Assembly (NCBI GenBank): GCA_963576735.1
Contig: OY755191.1
Coordinates: 9,143,608-9,207,607, forward strand
Direction of reading: 5' to 3'
Length of the DNA: 64,000 bases
Origin: Bedellia somnulentella
Taxonomy: Eukaryota; Arthropoda; Insecta; Lepidoptera; Bedelliidae
The notes beneath the pieces are model-generated. The model was not told the DNA's origin and ran no database searches. It worked only from the letters and a program-made list of their open reading frames with translations. Position numbers and translations under genes: made by a program. Positions 21,412 through 36,400 of this stretch are shown in pieces. Position 1 is the first letter of the stretch. Every line of letters begins with the position of its first letter.

Positions 21412-24400
21412 CTGCGTGGGGCGCTCAACGTCACGATGCGGTTTGGGACGACGCAAACGACACATAGACACCCCCCTATTATCATGACTATTTAACTGAC
21501 TTATGTGTACAAGTTGAGACCCCCATCAAATTTAGCTACCCTACTTATCCCAACTATTATCTGACTGAACGTGTGCGTTAAGGTCACGTGTGGATGGATA
21601 TGGCTGTTAGAGCATCCTGTATAGTTCGAACAATCTGTGGAACATTATGATAGTTGGAGCGGCCTGTATAGGTGAAGAATTCAGTATATGTGGAACATCC
21701 TGTAATGGTGAAACATCTGCATGGGTAGCATGAGGCTTCTGAGAGCGTGTATGTCACATGAGAAATGAGAAACTGACAGATTTTGTATGGATAATCTGTC
21801 AGTTTGTCATTTCTCATGTGACATACACGCTCTCAGAAGCCTCATGCTACGGGGGCAGGTATATATAAAACACCGGTATCTGTTGAACAGCCTGTTTTAA
21901 ACTGAATAGTAGAAACTGTCTATGTAGATATAGCATATTGTACTAAACATTCTAAATTTAATATACGTTTTATTCAAGCCCAACTTAGGATAGAAGTGGG
22001 CAAGTACCAAAAAGTTGTGTGGATCAAACTACTTTTTATGTCTTTTTATAGTACAACGAATTAAGTATAGAGAGATACTATGGAGTTAAAGTATTACGTA
22101 ACGTATTTTGGGGGAAGTACAAACACCACGAGGCATTACAGGGAAGATAGGGGAATTATAAGCATAAATGCACATTTTGGTGTTACGTAACTTTTTGCGA
22201 GGGGGAGGAGGATGGCATAGCGGGGATCGGCTCGTTCCGCGGTGGGAGGGAGAGTGGAACAGAATTCAAGAATTGCGTTACGTAAGAATCAGGCTAGTTA
22301 TCTGTAAGAATTTTATTTTTAAATAATAATGTACTTGAATCAGGGGATCTACTCTTCAAGACGATAATGATAATTACGACCGAACTTCTTCTAACTCCTC
22401 GAAAATAAATGAAATATTTACACTTTAAATTTCCTGTAACAGGACGCCTCGCAGGTCGAAGGAAACTTCTTTGTATATTTTTTAATACGATAAATATCAT
22501 AATATACTAACGTAAAATCGTTGGATTTTTCGAAAAACACCATGTACAGTTATCCAAAATTAATAATGGGCATAGAAGTCTTCGTCACTTCGGTTACGAT
22601 CGTGTTCCCCGAGCGTTGGGAGACGATATGTATATAGAGTGGTTAAGTGCATGTTATAATTTATCAGTAACGGAATTTGCAAAGGTCGCGAATATGCTAC
22701 AATCTTTGTTGGATTGATTTACTTCGAAAATTGTATAGTATTTTTAAAACCATGTCCTTGATGCCTTGAACCATCCTGCAAAAGTTGCCTGTGATCGGAT
22801 CAACCGTTTAGGGGGAGTTCTGGGACAAGCCTAATACAAAAGTAGGGGGTATATAGATAAAGTTAAAATTAAATTCACATTTTAAAACAAATTTAAGAAG
22901 GGTGTATGATAGCAGCTCTATATAGTTCCACACAGAGAGAACACGTGCGGTCACAAACAATATGTAAAGAAAGACGACGATTGACGGACCTTTGACTGCC
23001 CGGCGACCGCCTCCGCTCACCCGAATTGTTTTGAGAACACATGATACTGACTCGTATTACTTTAAGACAAGTTACAAAATGCAAGTGCATCGCTTAGGGC
23101 GCTTACAATTCAATTATTCGGGTTTTTCCGGAATACGAGAATTACCGAAGATCTGCATGCGCATTATTAATTTTGGAGAACTGTATATACTTGTAGAAAT
23201 CTGAAGTCAGTTTCGTACCATCGCGATTAAAAGTTGTTAATAGGAGTTAGAAGAAATAAAGATGAAGTTATCTTTATCGCCTTGAAGAGTATAGCTTCTA
23301 TAGGGAGTATATAATAGTGGGTTTTCTAAGCGTGTCGTTTGCGTCGTCCTTATTATTAATTACACATATAATACTACACATTTAACATATTGGGATATTA
23401 AGTGGATGTAACACATTGAATATCATAAACATACATACATACTTAAATATGGAGGTCCTAAATAAACAGCACATTTTGCATATGTATAGCTCTATGTGGT
23501 CTTAAAATAAAGCAGGGTATACGCCTTAAATATACATAAGTTATTCGTTTTGGAAAGGTTAGTCACATGGGTATAGCTAATATTTTTATAAAATATACGT
23601 TACTTTTAACCTGGATATTGAATAACTGACATAGATATTTTCATTCGCATGATGACAATAGGCTATTTGACTAAGTTTTGAAAACTATCTTACGGTGTTA
23701 ATTTGTTTATAAGGAGCCCTAAAAAAATATTTTACTGTCTTCATTTTAGCTATTTTATTAAAAAATCGAAAAAGAAAATGCAATATTCAAATGTGCCGCG
23801 AAAACGCGACTTTAAGTAATATGGCGGCTGTAGCACAAGTGACGTCAATTCCGCATTAAACACCAATGAGCGAAGCGATTCACAGTAAATTTATGCGCAA
23901 TCTACGTCATTATAGAAATAGCCAATCACGGTCGTTTTTAGTCACGTGACAGTTGCATCAAAAATACTTATTTTAGAAGACGGATTTTAGTGAAATAATG
24001 CAATATTTTTATCTCGCATTATTACATATTGCTCCAAAAAAGAAATGTTTAGACTAATGAAATAAAAGAAATGTATATTTTTATTACAGTCAAATAGCCT
24101 ATTGCCATCTGAATCATTTTTAGTCGGATCAATTATTGTCCACAAATACTTTTTCATATTATTGCAACTCCCAACATAAAATCAAGTTTAGAAGCCTAAA
24201 TTGCAGGTTTTATAAGCATTTGAATATTCCAAAAGCTTCGACTGTTAAAATATTTTTGGTAGCTTGGTTAACACCGATTAACTACTAATTTTATGGAAAA
24301 ATAGTGTCATTTATTTAAAAAGCATAATTGCATTGTGAAAAACTACTAAAACATTTATTGTGCGCCCGGTTAAGCTTTGGTTAGAGTACGAATAAATGTC

Positions 24401-27400
24401 TAGAATACAAGTTATAAACCTTAAGCAAAAATATGCCAAGATATATTTTTCCTCTGAATGTCCAAATTATATTAAACGTTTTTTAAGTATATTTAACCAA
24501 TACATATTTATGATAGCAAAAAAAAACAAAACTGAAACCTTATTTACGCATTATTTATATTCATTGAAAGTAATTGACAAACAAAATGAAAAAAAAAATC
24601 TAAGAAACTAAAATTCTTCATGCATAAAAACACCGGCAATTAATAAAAAAGAAAAGAGTTGGTAAATCTTTGCTTAGTCAGATGATATGTTTCAATACAT
24701 GAGACTATATTAAACGAAATAATTTTATTCATATAAATTCAAAAATAACTTACTATGAATAATAACCCATAATAAAAGAAACTAATAAAAACCAATGAAC
24801 TTTAAGTACTACTCCAAACTTGAAAAATATTTACTAATAGCCAGTATTTCCTCAAAGGGCACTACAGGGTAACACTGAGCAAAATCTCATGAGCATTACT
24901 TAAATAGGTACAAATGGACGTCCTTTTGAGCGCTAGAATCCAAACAACACAATTATGCTCGACACACAAACACTTGATCAAACATTGTTGCACTCAAATA
25001 TTTTATAACACACAGTATAATCTAGCATACAGTAGCCGAAAACATGTTAACTTTAATATTCACATTATATAACTAGATCAAATTTAAAGGACTTCAGAAA
25101 GACTTGAAGTGTCAATTCAGTAGATAGCGGGTATTCGAATGTACCACGGCGCCTAATCTGTCGAGAGTCTCTCGTTAAGAGCAATCTTATAACACAAAAG
25201 CGTTATTGCAAGTTGAAATGATACACTACAAACATCTTTACAAGTTGCTTTATCCAAAAATACCCTTGATATCCAAAAGATACAAATACTATGCTAAACT
25301 TAATACCGCAGCGCGTGAAAACTGGACCATAGTGAGTAAAGCTGTATTCTACCTAACTCGAACACTTGAAAATACATAGAATTATGTCCTAGACCCGAAA
25401 AATAGTTTGTAATGAATACAGTATACTAGTCTTTAAATAATTATCATATATTTACTAAAATTGGTAATATATTTACCTGCGGCAGAAAAGAGAGACTCTT
25501 AGTGCTCTCAGCGTACTTGTTGATGGCCCTCAGTTCCTCCAAGGTCATATGAGGACTGGAGTTGCTAAGAGAAGATGGGGATGATGAGCTTACTGACACC
25601 TGCAATAAGGAGATATTTTTTAAGAAAGTTTGTTTGGTTGGTTGAAATATTGAAATTTATTTGTTGTATGAAAAAACTACAAACTAGCGGAGCCAGCCAA
25701 CCAGATGGGTCTTTGGATTATTTTAAATTAGAACGGTTTAAAAGGAGTGCTACAATTGAACGGTGTAAATGAAGTCCCAACGTTGTACAATCTAGAGAGT
25801 CCCAAGTTTGACCGGTCGACGATTTGTTTTTGTGGTTGTTCGAAAGAAGTTGTTCCATATGTAGACGGTCAAGGAAGAGCTCCAAGTTTTAACGGTCTTG
25901 GAAGAGTTCAAGCAAAAACGTAATGCAAAAGCCGTTAGTAAATTAATTCGCTATTTTCTATTCTTTTCGAATGGATGGGTTAAAAGACAAAAAAAGTCAA
26001 AAAGTTTATTTTTCAAAATTAAGTTAAAAACTAACATTTTTTGAACGTCAAATTTTTTTAAATTTATCATTAGTCCGTTGCTTCGGAAGGTGTTCGTAAA
26101 GAGAAGAAGCAACAAAGAAACTCTTTACATTCACATTTTTTCATTTTGCTTTGGTTGCGGCTGTTCTCTTGACTTTTTGTGTCCCAGCAGCTAAGGGCTG
26201 CCCCGGTGAAGCAAAAAGTTTGTGTATCTAAGCTATATTGTATAGGGAAGTCGCTATTTCCGCTACCAATAAATACATTAGTATTACCTTAAAAACGCTC
26301 TCCTCAAGCGAGATCGAGAGCCGCGTGCGAGTAAATGAAACTTCGCCATAATCAAAAAGCAAACAATCCTAAATAATATAAGTGTGGGAGTATTGTTAGA
26401 GCGCACACTACTGCGGACTCACTCGCACATAGCAGCGTCTCACTCTGTTCCTACATCGCGGTATGTAAATGTTTTTCGAGCTAAGCATAGATACAAATTA
26501 TAAGTTGGTACACAGCAGGGTGTGTACTGGCCAGTATATCTTTGCTGTTTCCACAATAGTATTATCTTAAAAACGCTCTCTTCTTACAAGATGAAGAGCC
26601 CCGTGCACCATTTTTTAGAATACTGGCAAGTTCCAAAAGTGGCTGAAGAACTTCTTATTCTGAAGCTCTGGTTACCCCTTCTAGGCATGCATAGCCTCGA
26701 GCGATATCGAGAGCTCGTTGAAGGGTAATGAAATTTAACCATAATCAAACAGCAAACAATCCTAAACAATATTAATATTACCTTAAAAACGCTCTCCTCA
26801 AGCTAGATCAAGAGCCGTGTGCTAGTAAATGAAACTTCGCCATAATCAAACAGAAAATAATCCTTACCAATACCAGCGTGGGAGAAATGTTAGAGCGCAC
26901 ACTACTTCGGACTCACTCGCACATAGCAGCGTCCCACTCATATTCCTACATCGTGGTACGTAAATGTTTTTCGAGCTAAGCATAACTACAAATTATAAGT
27001 TGGTACACAGCAGGGTGTACTGGCCAGTATATCTTTGCTGTTTCCACATAAGTATTAACTTAAAAAAGCTCTTTTCTAGCTATATCAAGAGCCGTGTGCA
27101 AGTAAATGAAATATCGCCATAATAAAACAGCAAAGAATCCTAACCAACATTAGTATTACCTTAAAAACGCTCTCCTCTAGCGATATAGAGAGCCGCGTGC
27201 ACGAGTCGAGCAGCGTGTGCTCGGGAATGATGCCGAGTCCCGAGCCGACCCCAGCGAGCGCCCCACCGCCGCCGAGCGCAGGCATCGACTGGCACTCCTC
27301 CGACTTGGACAGACCTTTTATACGTGCACGGGTTAGTTGTCTGTGAGAGGTACTTTGAAGTAAAGGTTTATTTTAGCTCTTAACCACTTTAGTTGTTGCC

Positions 27401-30400
27401 GCAAAAAGCGACGCAAGGTATTGGGTAAGTGATTGCTGGGTGATGTAGATTTTACTACTTTTTCCCACTCAACTTCCAAAAATAGCTGAGGAATATCCTA
27501 TTCTGAAACTCAGGCTTTTAAAGATTTATAGCCATGAGTATATGTAAAAGTGTATTCAAATAAATATAGATAGTCATAGTTATCCTGGGTTCAAATGCAA
27601 GTCAGAATACATATTTCTGAGAACGAATATGATTGCTTGTATTCTTTCTCGCTTTCTCCAGTTTGCAATAAACCACCCCGTCGCTTAGCGTATGGAGCAA
27701 AATGTAAGGGACGCCTTACATGGAATAAATTAAAGAATTAAGATTAACTGCTTCAAACTGCAAAGAGCGTAGTGAACCACAGTATTATTACTTGCATTTG
27801 ACGCCAACCCTCGTAGTATGAGGCATTTGAGAGCGAGTACGTCGTATGAGAAAGAATTTACTTACGGATTGTTCACAAAAATCTGTCAGTTTCTCACTCC
27901 TCATGTGACATATTGGTTATCACACGCTTTACGCTACCTCTTCGAGATAATTATGACTACCTACCCAAACACATTGCCTTATATTACAAGAATAATAATT
28001 TAAAAAAATGGCACTTTACATCGGAATCGCAATGAGTTGAGGCAAAAGAAATATAACTTTACATTGGTTGAAGTTGGTCTGTCTACTAAAACTGTCAAAG
28101 ATATCATGATTCCGTCTTTGTAATGTATAACTTTATGCTGATATATTTGGTTCATCTAAACTGAAATATTATATTAATTTACTATATCTTACAGTACAGT
28201 TGTCACACCTTTGTTCTATTTTCCAAATAACATACTTTATTTTTAAATACAATATAATAAAAATAAAATAGTTATGATTTGATTCTATTTGCGCATCAAT
28301 TTATGCTACCATCTGTATCGATGAATTCATTTTTAAATGGCGGACACATTTTAACTTTGAAATGTAATACTGAAACATATGGTTGGATAATTGGTATTGA
28401 TATGGATTTGATAATTGGTTTTGTATAGTCACTGATATAATAAATCTAAATAAACATATTCCTAACACGTTTAAATAAAGTGTGCAAAGCTTTGTTGAAA
28501 AATGATTTATGAAATGAGTCATGCCTTGAACATGCTGAGAAATTATGTTTAGAATTAAATTTATGTAATGTAATGTAGTTTATGCAGTGGAATGAAACTC
28601 AAAATGATCAAAGAAACCCAATTAAAGATAGTCCGAAAGTTAGTTTTTTTATGAGCGGATGTAAATTTGGAAGTGCTCGATATATTATCTATATGACCAC
28701 ACCTATCTACCACAGTGAATATTATTACCCTACACCAAGATTACAGTATTGTGATAAACTATATTTCTGACTCACCCCTTATATCTTACAATTTAGGAAC
28801 TTATTTGGACATTTTGACATTGGTATTAGCAACTTAACGACTCTTTTACACCTGTGAAAAATTATCTAAACTGAAAATGGTGTATTAGGGAGTTGACTTT
28901 ATTGTATAGTGAAAACGTACCTTCTAATTTAAATTTATTTCCCCATCTATCGCATTCACACTGGAGCCAGGTTTTTTCAGCTTCTAACGAGAACTGTCCT
29001 GAAAAGAAATAAAATAATAACAAATTAATATAAAATATATTCTGCGATTGAAGAGTTTGTCGCGAGAGCGGCTTTATTCGCATAAATTTTGTATCAAACT
29101 TACTTTGTCACAATGAATATGGCATAATTTATAATTTCATAATGATTCTGAAGACCGAGCGAAGTTCCATTTACCCCCAACTTTTGGATCCCTTATTAGT
29201 TTAACCCCATCTAGATCGTTCTAGAGACTTATATATTTAACAAAGATAAATACTTCAAGATGACGGATAGATATAGAGAGATAGATAGAGTGTGTGCTCA
29301 AAAAGGCCGGCGTCCGAAGTATGAAGAATAAAAGAGCATGTATGAGAAGAATGATGACTGTAACAGAAGCCAGAGAGATTTGCCCGGATCGTACAAAGTG
29401 GCGATCTATAGTCTCTGCCTTCCCCAATGGGAAAAATGGGCGTGAGTATGAGTAAGTAAGTAAAAACTTCCAGATCACTCTTTATAGTACGAAAGTGTTT
29501 TAAGTGAAAAGTGAAAGTACTTACTTGCGAAGGTTAGAATTAGAAATGCGAGAACCAACTTACTAGCATAAGCCTCCTGATCGTGATGATGTCTCGGCGG
29601 CGGCGGATCTCTGAACGAGCAGATCCATTCGTTCTTCACTCTCAATATCCGTCCGGTCACTCGCGCGTAGTACTCGTAGTTGTCGCGACCGAATAGGTCT
29701 CCCGCGCTGAATTGCTCGATCAAATGACGCATTATTCGAGTCGCCACCTATGGTTATTTAAATTATGAACGGCATTGAAAAATGAGGGTGATTAAATAAA
29801 AGCATGATGAGAGTCGCCTTCTACAGTTTTTAAATTAATAAGTATGTTGAAAAAAGTGGGTTGTTGTGTGGTTGATTATCATATCATTCAAATTATCGTT
29901 CTTTCAATGATCCGTTCTTATAACTATACTCACGGGTATAAATCCCAAAGAGGGGTTCGGCATTAATAATACCTCAGCCATTTTTGGAAAGAGGTGATAG
30001 AGATGTCATATTTTAACAAACTCTATTGATGATTATATCACTAATGATCATTGATTACCTTTTAGAGAATTCTCCTTAAATTTATAATAAAAAAAATGAA
30101 ACTTAATATTGTGAATTTATAATAGCAGTGCAGTACAACAATGAAAGCAGTGATATAAAGTTTTAAGCATTTACTAATTGTTTTTGATAAAGCAATGTTG
30201 TTCCTAACTCCACTAACAAAATTTAAATTGTGTCATAACGAGTTAGAAGCAGCATGCTGCTATGATGAATACATAAACCGTTTTAATTTTTTTTGCAAAA
30301 GCTACCGCAGTGAATAGTACTCCTCATAATAGCAGTATTGTTCATGTCTTAGAGGAAAAAAACAAAATTAAAAAGAGCTATAGATTTATAGATGCTCACC

Positions 30401-33400
30401 CTTAGATGCCTTAGCACGATCAGTATTATTATTAAACTTATTTCCTAATTTCGGCTAATTTCCAAGACCGCGACTTGTATTATTGATTCGACAATAATAT
30501 AAATAGAATTCTGTTCCCACAAAGCCATAGCAGTTGGTACAAAGCTAAAAAGAAATAAAATTAACTAGGTAGATTCATAAAATTCAGCCTGAATCTGTTT
30601 AATATTGATAATTTTCCCAAAACAGATAAACTTCGTCATAAAAGTTTCTCAGCCTTTTTTTTAGTGATGGTGACTGATTGTTGATGGTTGTCCAGCCACA
30701 TCTCCAAAAACATACTTAAAACATTCCCTACAAGGTAACTAGAATCGAACAATGCCCACGGAAAAAATAGGTAGTGCTATTCTATGCTGACACTATACAG
30801 CATTTACCCCGCATTTGGTCTTAGGTTATATCTCCCAAGCTAAGCCTGCAAAATAATTCCTTTAGAAAGTGCAGTGCATGGACGTCTGATTGCAATATTC
30901 AACAAGCATAACCAAAACTATTCTGGCTTTGTGGACAAATTATCTTATTCTCTACCATTGCTACTACTGCATCTAACATCTATGTCTATTAAGTTATACT
31001 TACATTCACTTCAGCCTTTAGCCGCATGATTATAATCACAAAATTATTACAACTATTCAAAAACTATGTGTATGATACAAAATTATATATATTTATATTA
31101 TTAACTAAGACTGAATGTATTGTGATAAATGTACAGTGTATATGTTTGAAATGTAACACATCTAGTACTTCTGCCAACCATTTTGAAATATAAGATATTA
31201 ATACTATGCTTGTGTCCAGACAAAAACATTTTCGATCCTGAACAATCGTTTTTGACAACAATTTATTCAGCCAATCAATAATTTATGTCATATCTACATA
31301 GTTGGAGATTACTTGACAATTCATTTCTAACACCATTTATTCCTCTTCTCAAATAACATACGCGTGTTGATGTGAACTGTATAGAGCCTGATAAGAATTT
31401 TTACAACTAGGCTATGACTATCAGATAATAACTATTGTTTTCTGATATGCGTGACGACAACTGACTTTTATTACCACAAACAGAGCTCATTTATGTGAAT
31501 GGAAACTTTTTAATCGACTCTTAAATAAAAAGTACAATAGTATGTTTATCTATAAATGACTATATTGGCCTGACACGAGTCGTTTAATACTAATAAAAGT
31601 ATTTTATAAATCACTTTAGCTGATCTAGGGATTACTATCTAAGAACATTCGCACTTTCATCATATCATCCAATAGTGGTCGACTGTTGGACACAAAGCCT
31701 CCCCTAAAGGTTACAACAACGACCGGTCCTGTGCTGTCTTCACTTTTTTAAAAGGCTTTAATTGGCACTTGGTTCAGAGCTATGTGTCCATAAAACTGTA
31801 ATCTCTGAGAGTTTCATGTTTAGAGAAAATAATTTTGTCATCCTCGTTCTTCAGACTCGCCAGTTGACTATGGCCAATGGAGTAATATCTTGCGAATGCT
31901 TGGCTCTAAAGTATTCGAACTTAATCTCGTTATAATAAAGGAAATATATGCAAGCTCAGATTATCAATCCTACAAAGGGTACCAATTAATTTTCTAGCGG
32001 CTATTTACTTCTGCAGTATTTTTGATATACTTTTAGGATATATAGTGCGAGAGAGCTCAACATAGAGATATCAAAAATATACCACCAAGATTATTAGACA
32101 ATATAACCACTTTAATTTGGGTGTTTTGGCAAATCTACCACACTAACCTAGTGCGAGTTGACAGACTAATGTCCCTCCGAACCACTGATCATTCTTAAAT
32201 TATGGATAATTAGCCAAGATAGGTTGAATAACACAGATTTAATTTGAGTTTCCCCTCCAGAAATGGATCCCGACAAGATCCATTTTCCAATTCGAACTAC
32301 GGAGGCAATTATTCATAGTAATTGTAACTGGTACATTGTAAGACATGTTAAATTTCTCCCGGAAACGAAAGGACAATCAAAGCAGTTAAAAGCGATAAAT
32401 GTTCGATAAAACGCCTTATATAAAACAAAGCGTTAGAAATAGTTGATTTATGAGGTAATCTGTTATCAAACACAACGATGACATTTTGAACCAGCCATTC
32501 GTGTTTCCGTTCGGCTCTGTTTATGTCTACATTCGACATGCGAGATGTAGGCCTTATGTGTTATATCAATAAGTCTATGCACTTTAAAAGGGTTAAGAAT
32601 AAATATGTAGGGCATATTTTTTTATAATAAGTAATATACTTATTCTAAAACTGTTAAAAAAATCTATTCTTTGAGTATTAATTCATGTATTTTTCTTTTC
32701 GTTTCTGAACAGTGTATATGTTGCAGGGATATGATAAAAATTGGGACTTGGCCCAATTTCTAAGCGATTTGATCAAGTCCCTAGTTTGACTAGAGAAAGA
32801 TTAGATATGTCATATAAATAATTAATGAATAATAATTAATAAAAAAAGAGGACGTGGTGCCCTACAAATAACCAGAATATATATGGATCATCAATTGGTA
32901 AACCCGTATTTTACAAAATGCCACAATTTAACTGACTCCAAAAAGGGGGAGGCTCAATATCTGACAGATACTAACTGACTATAAAGGGGGTACGTTAAAT
33001 CTCTGAAAAATTTTAGTTTTAGCGTTAAAAACTGAGTCAAAAAGTAGTATGACTGACCTTGAACCTCTGAACATCCTCCATGGTCGCAGTTTTCCCGTCG
33101 GACACGCACGAGTGGAAAAAGGAAGGTGCGACTGACACACCTAGGGCTTCGGATGTCATCCCGGTACCTTGAATTTTACATATAACCTTTGTTATACCGA
33201 ACTATTTTATATAATGTGTGTGGAGTGTATAAAACTGCATTAGATTGTAAAAACAGCTTCATAAATTACTTCAAAGGATATTAAAATCCTACTAAATTAA
33301 CTTCCAAGTAATGCATTAAAGTCACATTGACCCAGTATCAATGTAGTTTAAATTTCGTACATTACTTTTAAGCTGAAGGAACATCATATTATAGTAAATT

Positions 33401-36400
33401 GTGTAATGAAAGTATGAATCCCACCAAAAAACATTTTTATGTAAAATGTTGCCAAGACGAGCCCATATGACTCTCACTGTCACAAAGTTATCAGATCTCA
33501 TGTAAAGCCAAGCTCCTAACACTACACGCCCTAACTCTACAAGGCCTTACTTCACAAACTCTACACCTTAGTCAAAATATGTGGCTTGGCCATTTCGCTA
33601 CATTCACATCGGCGTAAGGTGAAAAATTAATTCACTGTTCATTAATTTTGTTTTATACAATGGTTCTTGTAGTAACGAACGGCCAAGCCACATATTTTGA
33701 CTAAGGTGTAGAGTTTGTAAAGTTAGGCCTCGTAGAGTTAGGGCGTGTAGTGTTAGGAGCTTGGCTTTACATGAGATCTGATAACTTTTTGACAGTGAGA
33801 GTCATATGGGCTCGTCTTGGCAACATTTTACATAAAAATGTTTTTTGGTGGGATTTCATTTCCTTTTGTAAGTTGTTTGTAACATTAAACAAGTAGTACC
33901 TATACCTATATATATTTATCAAGTTTTAGATCAGATTAGCGTCAAAAATGAAAATTACAGGTCTCATACAAACTCCCATCCCCTAGTTTAAGGGGTTGGA
34001 GGATGAAAGTTACAAGTTTTATAATTTTTTTGTTGTTTGTGTGCTAATACTAGCTTACATACAAAATTTCAGCTTTCTAGGACATTAGGAAATACCCTAA
34101 GAATTTTGATGATCATCAGTGAGTCAGTGACGAAATCAGCGTTTTTTAGATATAAATAAAATCTGAAGTATAAGAGCTAAAGTAATTAAAACTTTATAGG
34201 TTCAATAAGTCCGCTATTAACAATATATCCCGAAAATTTTGTTGATCTAGCATAATCCAAACCCAAGTTATGAATGTCTAATAAAACGACGAAGCGCTTC
34301 GAGAAAAGGTAGGTAGTGTCCGTGCGCTTCGCTTGGTTCGTCTTGGCGGGGGCACTGCCGTGCCCCAGATAGGTCGTCTCTAATAAAAGTAATGTAATCA
34401 TTCGTGAATTTAATATTGAGTGGGGAAAAAGGGTAGAAGATAATGCAATTTCACGTTAATGGGTGTATGAAAAGAGCGGCACGATAAAATTATGGTAGAA
34501 TGGTAAAAGTAGTATATTGATCGATAAGGATGAGACCGCACCGAAGTCAATCGTTGATGATGTTGCTTGAAAAATATATATTTAAATATAGCCAGAACAA
34601 CATTAGAGATGACACTTTCAGACGAACTACAGGCTATCTAAATAATGGCATTGGCCGGTGACGTAAGTGTCCTGTCCTGTAACTGAGGATACACAGACTG
34701 ACTGAGGATAAAGGTTGACTGAGGATAATGGTTGACTGGAAGAAATCGCGTTAAGGCGATAAGTCCGCCATTGTGTACATACTTATACTTTGTACTGTAT
34801 TATACTTGTTTGTATACAATAAAGTGTTTAAACAAAATACGCACAAGATATAGTATTAATACAATCCCTTAAGTGGCAATCAATAGTCTGTAGCGTAATA
34901 AGGAAATGAAGTAATCTAACCTGCTTTATCAGCATTAGATGCCATCACTCGGAAGGTACCGAAGAGAAGAACTAAAAGTCTCTGTGTGCAAACTGGTAGT
35001 GACAACAGTAATCTGCAACAAAATAGACACAAGTGAGAATTAAACAGCTATGGAGGTAAGAAAACTAACTAGTTTTCTACCAAAACTAGCTTAATTATGT
35101 GTTATGTCGGTACTATTTTTTTGTAATAAAATTATGTTCAGTCGTAAGGGTAAATACGAGCGACCGGAAACCTCAATTTAAAGGTTAACCCGAATAGTTG
35201 GCTTTCCCATTTATAAGGGGAACCCTTTTATAACACATACCCATGAAATGATATTTTCGCTTTAAAAACCACTTCTCAGACCCCGTTTTGAGAGGTTAAT
35301 TTTAAAGAGGTTTACTTTTAAATAGTAAACGGTGAAAGCCTAATAGTTTTTGGTTTGGGTTCTCTAAGTTTAGGTTAATTTACGGCTAAAATATTTAGAC
35401 AAAAAAGTATCCCTCAAAAGAGAAAGCGCTTTAGGTCCCTGGTCGAAATCATGACGTACAAACTACTTAAACTAACATACCTAAATTTCACTTTGTAATC
35501 CCAAATAGGATTCAGCAATTCATTGCCTACATTTGGAAGTTGATATGAAATAAGATAGTAAAATAAGGAACTGCTCGGTCGTTTCTAACCACATCACACG
35601 CCGGTTAATTGGCCAAGATTTTTTCAACGGGTCCTTTTTGAAGGAACTACTTCGAGATAACATTCATTTACGTAGACAAATAGTTCAAAATTATTTGCAA
35701 CTTAGGCCATTTTATAGTTAATATTTTAAGTAACCTTTAAGCCAACCGCACTATGCAGTGCCGGCTACTAACGGTATGGTGATTTTTTAAGTGGTGTTTG
35801 GGCGATGCGGTTGGAGACCCATCACCAACGAAACTCTATTTCTACCATCTTGTCCCCTATCAACTTCCTAATGCAGCTGAGGAGTTTCTAGCTCTGAAGC
35901 TCTGGCAACTCCTTTTTGGGATTTATGGCCGTGAGTTTATGTATGTACCCTAGCCAACAAAATAAAAAGGTTATATTTTAATACAAATTTTACCAGCACA
36001 AACAAAACAGTGTTATACCAGACTACGCCGAATGTTTAACAACACGACTCGTGGGAAATTAGACCGATCCAGCGATTTGATATAATTCGTTTTTTTACTT
36101 ATACTACATCAAGCATGCATACAAACATACAACATACTGCCCAGACTTCAGTGCATGAAAAACATGTTATCTCATCTCTTTTTCCCTCACAAACCTAAAA
36201 CGTGTCTGGGATCCCCATTTCTGGGTTTAGGCCGTGAATAGAGAAGTGAAATACAGTTACTAGGCTTAATAAGCATAAATACGAAATGATGATTATCTTA
36301 ATAAGTTCAATCAATTTGTTTTAATACCCTAGATTTTCATATATCTCACCTTTCTTTTTTTTCAAAAGTGATCGGTGCAATAATACTGGCACTTAGCTCT

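Larger units (their letters stand above)
21412..25476. other. RhoGAP intron 9 with repeat elements
   Basis: No further exon seen. Holds the foldback at 21725-21850, the element-like block 22090-22285 and the inverted-repeat element 23651-24110; the remainder is AT-rich and featureless. Confidence 0.5.

Noticed and set aside
21283..21495. Plus-strand ORFs of 60-70 codons
   Set aside because: Antisense to RhoGAP exon 10; open only because the region is GC-rich.
26288..27160. CRISPR-like array
   Set aside because: Units are too long and irregular, the context is a eukaryotic intron, and the repeats are copies of an exon end.
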